From: Seminavis robusta
Lineage: Eukaryota; Bacillariophyta; Bacillariophyceae; Naviculales; Naviculaceae
NCBI GenBank assembly: GCA_903772945.1
Contig: CAICTM010000045.1
Location: forward strand, 90,960-154,959
Length of the DNA stretch: 64,000 nt
Direction of reading: 5' to 3'
The position numbers and the translations under genes are program-made. Shown piece by piece: positions 10,420-21,756 of the stretch (positions within the stretch are counted from its first letter, which is position 1; each line of letters starts with the position of its first letter). Under the pieces are notes generated by a model. The model was not told the origin of the DNA and did not search any database. It worked only from the letters and a program-made list of their open reading frames with translations.

Positions 10420-11670
10420 TCATTTTATCCGACACAATGCCATCATGGAGAATTCGATACTATCCGGTTCCACTTGCATGTATCGTTTCCGAATGACCTG
10501 TGCCACGGCTCGCAAAAACGTATGCTTTTTGGGATCATCCCCGACGGTGGAATCCCGTTCTTCCCGTGCCAATAGTTTGGTCACCGATCCATGATCGACC
10601 GGCAATACTTTGGTGCCATCCAATTCGACCACATGTGTACTATTTGAGGAAGTAGAAATAGGAGAAAAGGCGACAAAATGATGATCAAGATCGGGACCGT
10701 AGCGATCGGGAACGGCCGTTTGAGCCGCTCGATGATTGGCGGATTGATCGGACGAATTGCGGAGAGATTCGGTGGCCAACAATGCTTTGCCGCGATCCAG
10801 TGCCGACGCATTCTCGTGACCTTGTCGGAATTTCTGCAGTGGACTGGTATGACTGTTACCACTGTAGACGGATGCGCCATTGATCAGCGCGTGGACACTG
10901 GCAATGGTGCCGCACTGAATCATTATTGTGATGAGAGAAAGGACAATGTGGGTGAGAAAATGGAGTTACCGCTTCGTTTCTTTTGCGATGCGTTCTTTTT
11001 GGAATCAAAACGTTCTTCGTGTAAATCATTCTGTACTACTAACGCACCGCATTCCCAAATTCGGCAATCTGTTGGACATGATAGGCTTTCTGTGTGGCCG
11101 GTGTGGGTGGATTGTGTAGCAATTTTTGCTTTTCCTGCTTGCGAACTTTATAAATATTCTCGGTACAGGGAAAGAGCAAAATGACACCGGCACACGGCTC
11201 GGGCACCATGCCCAACAGCTCCGGATCCAATCCCAGAATATCCACCCAACCCCAATTCTTGGGCAGCCCGCCACTCTTGTGCGCAAAGTCCGTAAAGATT
11301 TCCTAGTAGTTGCATTACAGTAATAATAATAATCAATAGAAGATAGACAACCAAATAGAAGACAATAGAAGACACAAAAGTTGAGCGGATGATCAGGAGA
11401 CGAGACACGGTCGACCAACTCGAGAGATCCATCTCTCTTCATCGTCACGCCATGGCCAGACTCGACCCGACGCTACATCAATCAGCACGTACTCGATTCC
11501 ACATCAAAATCAGCACGTACCGGATTGGATTCCAGCGGCAGCCATGGCGAATCTGGATCCTCTTCTTCTTCTTCCTGTTCTCGAAGGCCCGCATTGATCA
11601 CTGCCAAAGGATCGTCTCCATCGTCTACTTCAGGTTCGCGACCTCTGCTTTTCTTGCTTCGTCGGGACAT
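10420..11670 (-). CDS. Ubiquitin carboxyl-terminal hydrolase (UCHL3-type, peptidase C12)
   Basis: Three exons on the minus strand: 11521-11670, 11048-11302 and 10420-10914, all phase 0, with donors GTACGT and GTGCGT and acceptors CTAG and CAG, giving 299 residues. Cleaves small adducts or peptides from the ubiquitin C-terminus. The catalytic Cys lies in GNACGTIASVHA (Cys136, the first residue of exon 3). The catalytic His is in the DHHF stretch (about 214) and Asp in VELDG (about 234). WLPLESNP and VDILGLDPELLGMVPEP match the UCH N-terminal fold. The extra acidic N-terminus (residues 1-40, with REPEVDDGDD and EQEEEEED) is longer than in animal UCHL3. The crossover-loop region (about 150-205) is Ser/Ala/Gln-rich and diverged. 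Expected cytosolic or nuclear. Confidence 0.88.
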
Positions 11671-12317
11671 GGTGCAGTATCAGGTACTACTATACTAGAG
11701 TACTACTAGAGCAGCAAAGGAAAGAGGACAAGAAGAACAAGTCAATGAAGAATCGATGTGTTGGCATCGCCATCGTGGGCGATCAAAATCCAAAAAGATA
11801 CGGTCATAATGTGAAATGTTCGGATTTAGCACTCTATACTACTAATAAGTCTTTTGCACCGCTTCAGGATGAGGACCATGGCCACACACGTCCAATGGCA
11901 AGTGGCAAGCACCACCAGCACGCTACCTGGTACCGTCCTATAGGGAGAAGCCCCCCACAAAGTTGACCTTTTGCTCTGTTTCCCACAGTGTCCGCTCCCC
12001 TATCCTAGCATTATTGAACCCAGCAAAGTGCATCAAGGGCTGGTACCGTACGGTACCCGACACCTGTAAAGTACTAGCCAGAGCTACCCCCGCCTGCACC
12101 AGAGCTACGTATAGTAACCCCTTTCACAGGTCCACTGCAAGCCACGACGGAAGCTAGCCAGCTACTACGAAGAAGCTTGTAAATCATGTAGAGTGAAGAC
12201 TAAGAATGGAGGCTCAGATGAGAGCCCAGGATAGGAAGGATCCATGAATAGTTGGGATTCAATCATACTGGATCCTAAAAACGTACGTATGATGCTATTG
12301 TCTCTTCCATCGCTTAC
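11671..12317. other. Intergenic region
   Basis: No gene is supported. Contains GGTACC-type palindromes (near 11930 and 12050) and CTAG repeats. Confidence 0.4.
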
Positions 12318-13238
12318 TCAGGTGGAACTTGCGTGGTTGCATCCGGTAGGGCGTGATGTACCTTCCTTGTTCCCAAGACACCTTCTTCTCCGATTTGCTG
12401 CCTGAATTACGTTCTGTGATGCTTGGAACAGGTCAATTTTCTCTGTGAACAACTGGCAGTGCAACATGTGATTTGGCCAGTCAGCAACCTGACATGACTT
12501 GGAGCAGTACTCAACAGCCAGACAGTCTTCGCACCACTTGGTGTCTGTAACTTCCTGGTGACAGTAGTTGCATTCGCGGATTTCTGGCTCCTCCATCACC
12601 TTCTTCTTGAGTTCGGACAAACAATTGCATGGAATCTTCTTGTCCAAGTAGGCAACCAAATCGCGCTTGCTTCCACAATGCTTGACAAGACACCATCCTA
12701 AACGATTCATCTTCTTTTGTACCTGATGAAGCTCAGTTTCAGAAAAACTTCCGCCCCCATGAACAGCAAACAAAGGATGGCGTTTCTCGACCAATATGGC
12801 TGCTTGCACAAGTCTCCGTCCCCGTTCTCTTGACCAACTCTCATCAACTACGTTGGCCTCATCTAAGAACCCAAAGGCTGCAAACGCGTAAATAAGCTGG
12901 GCTAAGTTTGGCTGCTCCAACACAATTTGGTGTTCTCTATAAACCATTGACATCTTTGCGTTCAAGTGGTCGTGAGTGTCGCAAAGACAGTCTAAAATGG
13001 CTCCGAAAGCTTCATCGCCCTCAAAAGTTGCTGATAATTTATGGAAACAATGAACATGCTTCGTCTCATCCATGGTCCGGGTACGAAGGACGGGATCAGC
13101 GGCCTCAGGAGGCGAGGGTGTCTTTTCCACAGGTATTGGCACATCAGTCTGGCTGTTTTCGTCCCTGTTCTTTGCAGCCAAAGCTTTTTTGTCCCTCTTT
13201 CGTCCTCCCTTCTTCTTGCTGCTGCGGCGGTTCTTCAT
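12318..13238 (-). CDS. MYND-type zinc-finger protein
   Basis: Encodes 306 residues from the ATG at 13238; the frame is open slightly further upstream without an ATG. A Lys/Arg-rich N-terminus (NRRSSKKKGGRKRDKKA) could be a nuclear signal. The C-terminal part holds a MYND finger: CNYCHQEVTDTKWCEDC, then YCSKSCQVADWPNHMLHC, giving the C-x2-C, C-x2-C, YC-x3-C, H-x3-C ligand set. MYND fingers bind short proline-containing peptides and are used in protein-protein contacts. The middle (about 60-200) is helical with no recognised domain and no SET domain. Diatoms have many MYND proteins of unknown role. Confidence 0.8.
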   Translation of the reverse strand: MKNRRSSKKKGGRKRDKKALAAKNRDENSQTDVPIPVEKTPSPPEAADPVLRTRTMDETKHVHCFHKLSATFEGDEAFGAILDCLCDTHDHLNAKMSMVYREHQIVLEQPNLAQLIYAFAAFGFLDEANVVDESWSRERGRRLVQAAILVEKRHPLFAVHGGGSFSETELHQVQKKMNRLGWCLVKHCGSKRDLVAYLDKKIPCNCLSELKKKVMEEPEIRECNYCHQEVTDTKWCEDCLAVEYCSKSCQVADWPNHMLHCQLFTEKIDLFQASQNVIQAANRRRRCLGNKEGTSRPTGCNHASST

Positions 13239-13508
13239 CTTCAAATAGATTCAATGGCACAACCCAAATGCCAAGAGTTGAGTCCAGGTTGATGGACGTT
13301 CTGCAGGATGCTCTGTCGACACGTTCTTTTTTGTCAGTCATCTCCGTTCGCTCTTTCAGATCCTCGAAAGCTACAGGGGAAAAACGGCGTCGAATCATGG
13401 AAAGTAGATTGAGACTGGTTCGTTAAATCTTGTCAACTTGAAGTTGCCTTTTCAATGATCGCGAGATCGAGGGGTTGCGTCCAATAAAGCTGAATTCTCA
13501 CAATTTTT

Positions 13509-14405
13509 ATGTTCGACCAAGGAGGGATGATGCTCCACCGACATTTGTTCCTGTTGGGATTCCTCTCGCTCTTGCTGGTATCGCAATCGCCTAGTGCTGT
13601 CGATGGAGCGTTGGTTCCAATTGTAGTAGTGGCTCCAGCCATTTTGGTCGCTGCCACGTCGGCCTATTGCTTTTTGGTGGATGTCTATGCCTCCCGCGTG
13701 TTGAAGGCCATGGCCAAAATTGACTTTTCCAAGAACCTGCTAGCCGAGGATACGCTCGCCACAAGTCGGCAACATGCGGACACGTTAACAGGAGCATTGG
13801 CTGCCGGTGTGGTTCCGACCGTCGACGAGTTGCGGAGAACCATTTCCAAAGCGTCTCATTTGGTGGAACGACCGCGTCATCGACGACAATGGAATGCCTG
13901 GGCGATTCATGTCCTGCTTTCGGGGTATGTGGATTATGATCCGGCCAATACGATACAAGATCGTCTGGTCAACCACACGTTCCAATTTGCCTATCGGAGT
14001 TATGTCAATACCGAAGAAAAGGGAGCCCTTTCTCGAGCGTTAAAGTCCCCGTGGTACTACTTGACCCGGCCCTTCAAAGCTCGAGGACGAGGCAAAATTG
14101 TCTTTTACGACGACGGCAGTGTCACCAATACCGAGTACTTTTGGGGCAAACGATTCGAAGCCATTCAAGTGACATGGTACGGAGAACTGTTGATCGATGA
14201 CAATCCCCTCTTTCCAGCCACTGTGAAATGGACGAGAACCGAGTTTGTCACGGGACGAAAAACAGAAAACCAAACGGTCATTTCCAATCCACCGGCGGCC
14301 GAAAAACTACGTCAAGAACCATGGGATGTTGTGCAAGAAGAGGATGGCATGATCTTGTTCCGGCGAGGGACTCTTGGAGTCCTGGCATATGACCGTATGC
14401 AATAG
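13509..14405 (+). CDS. Secreted or membrane-anchored protein of unknown function
   Basis: Encodes 298 residues with in-frame ATGs at 13509 and 13527. An N-terminal hydrophobic stretch (HLFLLGFLSLLLVSQSPSA) looks like a signal peptide, and a second one (VPIVVVAPAILVAATSAYCF) may be a membrane anchor. The rest is mixed, with a beta-rich C-terminal half (GKIVFYDDGSVTNTEYFWG, ATVKWTRTEFVTGRK). No family is recognised. Its 5' end faces the MYND gene head to head, about 270 bp apart, so the two may share a divergent promoter. Confidence 0.65.
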   Translation: MFDQGGMMLHRHLFLLGFLSLLLVSQSPSAVDGALVPIVVVAPAILVAATSAYCFLVDVYASRVLKAMAKIDFSKNLLAEDTLATSRQHADTLTGALAAGVVPTVDELRRTISKASHLVERPRHRRQWNAWAIHVLLSGYVDYDPANTIQDRLVNHTFQFAYRSYVNTEEKGALSRALKSPWYYLTRPFKARGRGKIVFYDDGSVTNTEYFWGKRFEAIQVTWYGELLIDDNPLFPATVKWTRTEFVTGRKTENQTVISNPPAAEKLRQEPWDVVQEEDGMILFRRGTLGVLAYDRMQ

Positions 14406-14815
14406 GTCCTCGTCAGTGCGGAAACCGAGCTATCCGCATGTCACAATTCAAACTACTTGCATAATTATACTCTTTTTTGATTGAATCAACCGAGAGATAC
14501 AAATAGAGGGTAAATTAATTCATCCCTCAGTTGGTAAAGGCGTGTCTGGATGGACGAGTACCTTTAGAAGCACCCGAGATCGTATACATTCATTCCTACT
14601 ACACAACAACGACTATTTGTATAATACAGTAGATTCAAAACCATAGCTACGCAAAAGTTAGCAAATCACAGCCAGCAAGCCATACGGACGAGGAATGTGC
14701 AGATTGTCGTTCATCTCAATTTCGATTGAAGATTCCAATTCTTTTCGAATGACATCATGTCATAGCTAGCACATTCATCCTTCCATCCTTCAACTAAATA
14801 GTAGGTGTCAGTTAG
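14406..14815. other. Intergenic region between convergent genes
   Basis: 3' flanks of the secreted unknown and of the LYR gene. AT-rich; nothing else is seen. Confidence 0.4.
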
Positions 14816-15136
14816 TTACCGCCCCCTCTTCTTTTTCCTCTCATCGTAATCGGCCGGTTTGGGCATGGGATTCTGTTCCAACTGGACGTTCCAATTGTTG
14901 CCACCGGTGCCACCCGTCATGGTATCGACATCGAATTGACGCAATTGACCCAGACCTTTGTATGCCAACGCCACCTTGACTTGGGCTTCTTGCTCCGCCA
15001 TGCCGGCATTCTCACGCCATTCTTCCCGGATCGCTTGATAGATGCGTTTACGGTTCGAGGACGGAAATGTCTCGGCCGAACGCAACAGTTGCTTGTACAC
15101 TTGAAGCAGTGCCTTGCGGCTGGCATTCATACTCAT
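14816..15136 (-). CDS. LYR-motif (Complex1_LYR) protein, probably mitochondrial
   Basis: Encodes 106 residues. The N-terminal half fits the LYR family: ALLQVYKQLLRSAETFPSSN, then IREEWRENAG, with the LYR tripeptide replaced by VYK and the downstream Phe and Arg in place. LYR proteins are small helical adaptors in the mitochondrial matrix that bind acyl carrier protein and help assemble respiratory complexes or deliver Fe-S clusters. The last ~35 residues are Gly/Asn-rich, then basic (ERKKKRGR). Which LYRM subfamily it belongs to is not clear. Confidence 0.7.
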   Translation of the reverse strand: MSMNASRKALLQVYKQLLRSAETFPSSNRKRIYQAIREEWRENAGMAEQEAQVKVALAYKGLGQLRQFDVDTMTGGTGGNNWNVQLEQNPMPKPADYDERKKKRGR

Positions 15137-15908
15137 GGTGTGTTTGGTGTGGTCTTTGGAACAGATCGTTGAGAGCTACGTAGTTGTTGGGAACGACGAT
15201 CGTGGGTTGTTGTCGGTTGTTACCAACATGCAGGCAGAGGTACAGTACGGTAGGGTTAGGTGTAACAAACGCAAAGATACGGAGGAAGCAATCAAATCCT
15301 TGGGGATGCATGACAACGGAAACCAGAGCAAGAATCAACCAGCATCATGTATGTGTGCTACGGCATACGGCATGGGAACACGAGTCTTAGAGAAATCTTG
15401 GATCCGTGGGACGACAAACCACTGCTGTCCATGATGCTGTTTCGGAACGAGAGAATCTACCGTACCAACTCAGCCGCTAGCTACAATCGAAAACGACACA
15501 GCTAGTCTAGCCAACATTGGCGCGAATGGCAAAAAGACGTGCCATGGGAGGCCCGAAGATCCACTCGAGCCAAGTCGCCATGGCACAACCGTGCGGGTCG
15601 AAACTAATTGTCACGACAAGCAATGCTTTCGCTTAGTTTATTCGCTTAGTAGTTCTGAAATGGTATATATAGAGAAACTCTTTTACATGCAAATCCAAAC
15701 ATTCAATAAAACACGCCTTGGTGGTGAGAAGAAGGAAAAAGGAAAACTTCTGACCACTAAGGGCTATCCAGGGTAGTTCCTCAGCCATGCGTGTGCTGCA
15801 ATCAATGCAAAATCCTAACGGTTGGTAAATTGTTGAAATTGTTGACGTCCTGTCAATGACGCGTGACTTGGTCCTGATCCGTCCACGCGAAGCCGCGCTG
15901 CCAGTCGC
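15137..15908. other. Intergenic region
   Basis: No gene supported. The first ~150 bp should hold the LYR gene promoter. AATAAA occurs near 15705. Confidence 0.4.
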
Positions 15909-17608
15909 TTACACTTCGCAAGAAATGTATCCACTCGCGGAGTGGGTACTTGGCATGCTCAACTCGTCCTTTTTCTTCTCTGCTGCAAAGGCACTGGTGG
16001 TGTTGTGAGTTGTCTTCAAGGCAGCCGCACGACTGGGTGTTGGCTTGACATTGATAGGTACTGCGCCTTTTTCTCCGGCCTTGCTTCCACGGAAGACAAA
16101 GGTGGAACGACGACGCTGATGCTCAAGACCAGAATCGTTGCCATCACGAATGCGGATGCACTCCTTGCGAAGGATTCCTTCAACTTGTTTCATGGTGAAC
16201 CGAACTTTCTGATCGTTGGCCCAACCACGCTTAAGGAGAAGCTTGAGGTTGGCAGACCAGGTTTCATTGATAAAGGGTCGCTTTTCCATCGAACTCCACA
16301 CACGTTCCTTGAGCTTCTTGATCGTGTAAACTTCAAAGGGGGTGACGAGAGCAAGCATCTGCCACAAGAGGATGCAGAAGGAGTAGGTATCACAGGTGCC
16401 GTTGTATGGTTTGCCCAAAGCCACCTCTAAGGGAATGGAAGCAAGATCAGCAAGAAAGAGAGGCTATCGTGAGAAACTCCACTTCGATACTAGCTAGTTG
16501 CTGCGCTGCTGATGCCTGTATTGGAACTCACCAGGTGCCATGTAGCGTGGAGAACCAGTATCAGCTGTCAAGTTGTACAGACCATCGGCAGTCTTGAGGT
16601 CATCTCTCAATTCCTTGGCCAAACCAAAATCGAACAGCTTGATGTCATCACGGACATCAAACCCGATGTTCTCAGGCTTAATGTCTGTAGGAATCAAAGA
16701 GAAGAGAAGAGACATGAGTGCTTTTCATGCCATCGTAAAACAACATCGAGTCCCAATGATCGGACTTACCGCGGTACAAGATGCCACGCTCATGCAAGTA
16801 GCTGATAGCAGCAGCCAAATCAAAGGCATAGACAATGCGCTCTTCCAACAGCTCATTCCTATTTTTGCCCTTGCGATCCAAGAGATTCTTTCCAAAGAAG
16901 GAATTTTGACGCTTCGACTTGGGCTCCCAGACTTTTTGGATACGACGCTCAAGGGTGTCATAGAGACGGTCCATGATGATAAAATAACGCTCATCGTATG
17001 GTTCGCACTGGGCCATGGCCTGGTAGAAACAGGATAACAGAACAAGTTTAGCAAGTCAGGCTAAGGATCGTCACTTCAACCTTGTCGAACTACCATTGAT
17101 TTCAAAGACCACAACTTACTCTGATTTTGACAATATTGGGATGCTGAATGTCACTCATGAACCTGGTTTCGAGCGCCATATCCATCATGCCTTGGTAGAA
17201 CATGCCAGCATTCCGAACAACCTCTGGGCTCAATTGCTTGACAGCATAGCGCGCATCACTGTTGTTGCGGAGACAGTGCTGAGCAATGAACATGCGGGCA
17301 TCTTGTTGGTTTGAGCCCGCCTGGCCATAGTCAGTATCTGTCAGGTCATCGGAAAATCCTTTCTTTTGATTCATGGACACTTTCTTGCCACCAAGAGTGA
17401 AGGAACGGACCTCAAAGACACTGCCAAAACCTCCTTTACCCAACAACTTGCCCAATTGCATCTCTTCCTTGGTGAACTTGGGATACTCTCCAACACGATT
17501 CACAATGGCTGACTGGGCAAACACTGCCTGGACGGTCATCTTGGCTTGAGCCTTGCCCTTGGCATCCACAGAGGGACGGGGATTGTTGCTGCTGCGAGGT
17601 GCCGTCAT
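15909..17608 (-). CDS. Serine/threonine protein kinase
   Basis: Four exons on the minus strand: 17120-17608, 16770-17019, 16532-16684 and 15909-16426, giving 469 residues. Donors are GTAAGT, GTAAGT and GTGAGT; acceptors are CAG, CAG and TTAG. Kinase landmarks in order: Gly loop GKGGFGSV (57-64), a ~50-residue insertion, the ATP-binding Lys in AVK (about 124), YRDIKPEN in the catalytic loop (Tyr replaces the usual His of HRD), LFDFGLA, and YMAPE at the end of the activation segment, whose last two residues are split by the third intron. The Asp, Lys and DFG Asp are kept, so activity is expected. The C-terminal tail after about residue 390 is basic and Ser/Thr-rich. Substrate and pathway are unknown. 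Confidence 0.85.
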
Positions 17609-19878
17609 GGTGATTCTTTGAAAAAAGGATACAAGTAACGCAAAAATGAAAGGTTGGAAGTCAAAAGTCAAAGCACTCTTCTGCAAAAATTGTGAGAAAC
17701 TGGAGCGATCAAAGATCAAAGGACAGCAACCACGTACCGGTGGTACGACCGGTAGAGCTACCGGTTGTATCTTCCGGAGTTTCGAGCCTTGCGAACACAG
17801 GAGGTTGAAGTCCCGGTTCCTCATAAATCCACCGTAACCTACCGGTAGTACAGTAGTGTCATGTGGACAATTATTTAGGAATAGCGACCCATTGAAAGGC
17901 CTAGAGGATATATTCAATCAATTTTTTATAAGCCTTCGTTTCACCACTGAGACTTCTTTTTGCTCATGATTGTGATTGATAACAAACCAGGATTTAATGA
18001 TAGAATAATAGCCTACTGAACCTATCCGAGGGGCTATTTTCCACTGAGAATTATATAGGTCAATGATTATCGACAAAGTAAAAGCTTAGGCCTCGAACAA
18101 GTAAGTTGTCTCTAATGCCCCTTGAATCCCTTCTATTATACTACTCTAGACTACTGTACTCGGTAGTATCATAGATTTATTTGGACGTCAGAGGAGCACA
18201 GTTTTCGTATCTCACACGACTCACGCGATTACAGGTCGGCCTTTCTGCTTACGAGATGGTGGATCTACTAGTACATAAGGCCTCTTCTTGTTGTATGAGG
18301 TATCTAAGTCGCCCCACGCCCCACACTACATTGTACTGTACTTGAGATTTAACACGATCGATAAATCCTACATGCGTGTAACCCGTTTACGACTGAGAGC
18401 CAAAACGCCCAAAACCCAAAACCCGAAGTTTGGTTTTGGGACTTCGCCAGCTTGCGAGCTTGCCAGTTTGGGGCTCGGGAGTATGCAGCTCGTGTCATCG
18501 GACTGGACGCTGTCGGAGCTGCTGACGTCTACCAGGACGATCCGGCAATTTGGATTTATGAGGTCAGTTTCACGACTGAATAGAACTGTCGTCAAACGTG
18601 CGACAGCACCATTTAGGCAACAGTTTTGGCGACTGTTGAAAAATAGGCAACCATTTAGGCAACAGCTAGGATTTAGGCAACCGTTACTAGGATTTAACGA
18701 GTAGTTTCTCGAAGAATTAGGCAACAGTTTAGGCAATTGTCTAAAAATAGGCGACGATTTAGGCGATTGCCTAGATTTAAGCTACTGTAATTCTAAGTGC
18801 AACCATTCAGTCGTGATTCATAATTAGCTTCGGCACTAATTGCCGGATCGTCCAGTACTTCGGACTAAATTGGATTCAAGAGAGACAATAAATAGGTATT
18901 ACTGTTGCTGGCCTCAAGAGGAGGTTTTCTTCGACCTCCTTCGACCTGATGTGTGCGTCGTTCAGTTCTCTGAGGGCATTCTTTACAACAAGGGTTGCTT
19001 TTAAAAAAGGAAATAGCACAGCTGAAGGTAGAGGAACCGTTGGAGCTTCTGGGTGTAATGGGTCAAAATCGCGAGCAGGAACCTACCAGCCCTGCCATGT
19101 TTTTGTGCCAGAATCGAATCTTCAACGAAGCAAAAAGTGGTGCAAAGAAGGAGTGGATGCTAAGTTTGGGGGAAGAAAGGTTTCTCCATGTCTGCGTGAC
19201 TAGTACATGATCTGATGACGGGGTAGGTAGCTACGGTACCAGCCGGCCAGCTTACACGGTTGAGGCCCATCCACTAATCCATGGCGACAATCGGTAGGGT
19301 TGTCCAAGAGTTCTTGACTTGACACCAAGACCAACGTTTGCTACATGCATGATATCGGCGCCCATGCTGGTCAATGGCTCAATTGCTCAATTGCCTACGC
19401 AAGAGCTATCGAGCTTTCCCGTACAGGCCTTCCAGGTGGTTATTCATGATCAAGAGTTGCACAACTCACTCTGTTTGGGGTTGCAAAACCGACTTCGCTT
19501 TCCGCATGTTGTGAAGCTGTATGTATCTTGGGGACTAAAACTAGCTGCACTCGCTCTCGTCATCCACGCACGCCCCTTTGAAGGTGTGCCAATGTGCCAA
19601 TTGGCTGAAGGCCGGAGTGAAGTCATCTGCTAAGTTGCATTGTTTGCCAGAATTATGCTTTGTTGGTTGGTCGTGCTGCACAGCCTGTCCATGACTGCAT
19701 TGGTTAGCCAACTCAAAACAATCGACATGGGTGTCTCATGTTCGTTTGGACCGGGTTGTTCGATTTCTTCCTTTATCAGCCCGGAGGCCCAACTGATCAT
19801 GCACTGTTCCTTTGGCCCTCAAATTTTAAAGCATCCTTGCGGTTGTCAGATAAGTCACGGTGTGCATGCAGTTGAGGC
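17609..19878. other. Gene-poor region with degenerate repeats
   Basis: No supported gene over about 2.3 kb. It includes short palindromic ACCGGT tracts (17740-17850) and an AGGCAAC-based degenerate repeat at about 18600-18780. Small open frames at 18949-19210 and 19319-19900 have no motif. Confidence 0.5.
18605..18780 (+). repeat. Degenerate AGGCAAC/AGGCGAC repeat tract
   Basis: The hexamer-like word (TTT)AGGCAAC or AGGCGAT recurs about ten times at irregular spacing, alternating with near-complements such as CAGTTTTGGCGACTGTTG and GGCAATTGTC. This makes a self-complementary tract. No coding frame uses it. Confidence 0.5.
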
Positions 19879-20918
19879 CTATGCATCTTGTGAAGCTTGA
19901 ATCTCATGATAACAACATCCTCTGCAAATTGCAGTCATTGATAGTGGAGTGGTTTCTTGGTTGCTCCTCCACCGTAGAATGTAGCCCGTGCTGGATCTCG
20001 TGCCCGCCCATTCTGCACCAATCCCATCCATCATAGCGATGAAGGCAACATAACCTCTAAGGACGAAGAGTGTTAAGTATAGGTATTCATTCAACGCAAA
20101 GGCGGGAAGAGATTAATAAGTGTATTGTTCTGCTCTGGATGCCCGGACTCGTAAAAAGCGTGCTCCACACAAAATTCACCATGGCTAGTTGCAGCCACAT
20201 AGGTGCTTATGCCTGAAGCAAACAGACCCCACCCTGCAGATTTCCATATAATTGCATAAATATTCTCTGTGGACAAGATATGGCCGAGGTTTTGCATCAT
20301 GCAAAGGTAGAAAAGGAATACTGGTAGGATGAAGGAGAATACTGGCAGTGTTAACTTAGGAATCACAAAGTCCCCGGAGGGAGTGGGTTTGGATTCAGAG
20401 GCTTCTGGGAGTAGAACTGAGGAATCATCGAGCTATTGGCAAAATTGGAGAATTGTCTAACTCTGCGGTTTGTTGTTGTAAAGATGTCAGCTTTTCGCTT
20501 TCCGTTGTGCCGTGTCCTGGTGTCAATCTCTTCTTTATGCATAATTTTTGACTTGAACTGCTGAGCATAGCTGCGACGGCCACGGGATTCCCTGAAATAG
20601 CGAGCTACCATAGTCCCTAGGGGAGTGCACCTAGTTGAGAGGTCTCCATAGAAGATTAGCACAACCCCAGACATGAACACGGCCAACATGAGTTTTCAAC
20701 AACTAGATGTACAGTTTCCATTCTGTTGAGTTACGCACGAACAGGAGGGCATCCCAACAGTCCTCTGGTTGGTAGCCGGGCACAAACGTTTTTCTAGGGC
20801 AAAATTCAGTAGCATTGATACTGATGATGTGCGTGGTGGTTGGTTTGTAATCGACCTCGAGTTTCGAGACCAGCCAACGGTTGTGCATACTACTGGTACA
20901 TGCATGAGTAACGACCAC
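19879..20918 (-). pseudogene. Broken membrane-protein relic
   Basis: Three adjacent minus-strand open stretches look like pieces of one membrane protein out of frame with each other: 20703-20918 (extracellular-type, with Cys and an N-x-T/S glycosylation site), 20363-20689 (starts with a hydrophobic helix, then basic), and 20091-20366 (LPVFSFILPVFLFYLCMM plus a second helix), continuing into 19879-20094 (LYLTLFVLRGYVAFIAMMDG). Frames overlap by a few bases at 20363-20366 and 20091-20094, which suggests single-base indels rather than introns. No family is recognised. Confidence 0.35.
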
Positions 20919-21129
20919 GGCAAGACCTCTATTCAGCCAACAGTTTTCGATAGGAAAGCTACCATGGTAACTACTAGGTGCTTCACGCTACGAAGAGAGC
21001 AACCAGAAGATCGCTTTTGGGAATGGCAGCGGTGCTGCCTTTCAAAGATCGGCTGACCCGCACGCTGATGAGCTTTTGTACCGTATGTACGGGTACTGGT
21101 ATTAGTAGTAAAGATCCTCTCACTGACCT

Positions 21130-21756
21130 GTTGTGGGACCCAAGCAGGACTTGAACCACGTTTCACCATGAGACGTGCACAACATAAAGGTTCAGTCCCA
21201 GTACCAGACCAATTCATGGCGTCGTTTTGGCCCTTGCAAGTCTAGACTTTGTGTGCCTCAACCAAGAGACGAGTAGCATGTCAGCTCCTTTGGTAGAGCA
21301 CAAGTCTCATTGACTGAAGCGTGTTGGATCGAGCCTCGTTCATGCTGATCTGACCGCAGGCATCCCCTCTTGGTATGGTAGCTCAAACGGTTGAGCATCA
21401 GGTGCAGATTCACTTTCTGTCCGTACTTCTGGCTACAGAGAGCATCATATCCCAGATCCTGAAGTGTGTCAGTTCGAACCCGACTTAAGTCCAACACGGG
21501 CCTTGGTAGCTCAATGGTTGAGCATACCTCCCACCGGATACGGTACCGCGGTACCGGTATGCCAGCCCAGGAGCTAAAGTCACGAGTTCAAGTCTTGTCC
21601 ATACCGTACTTCTGAAGCGTGCTGACGCTTCGAACCCGGCTCAAGTCCGCAGGCCCGCTGTCTTCGTGGTCCAGTCGCCTAGTTTGGTAGCTCAATGGTG
21701 GAGTTTCAGACTCTAAAGCATTGCAAGATGTTGGTTCTATTCCGGCCAAATGCACT
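21130..21756. repeat. Cluster of tRNA-like pseudogenes or tRNA-derived repeats
   Basis: Polymerase III box-like words recur. On the minus strand GGTTCAAGTCC (a B box) lies at about 21153. On the plus strand there is TAGCTCAAACGGTTGAGC (21380) with AGTTCGAACCCG (21472), TAGCTCAATGGTTGAGC (21506) with AGTTCAAGTCTTG (21590), and TAGCTCAATGGTGGAG (21688) with GGTTCTATTCCGG (21733). The last unit forms D and T stems, but the anticodon stem does not pair and the acceptor stem is poor. I do not call any of these a working tRNA. Confidence 0.5.

Noticed and set aside
21684-21756. Possible functional tRNA
   Set aside because: D and T arms can pair, but the anticodon stem does not and the acceptor stem is poor.
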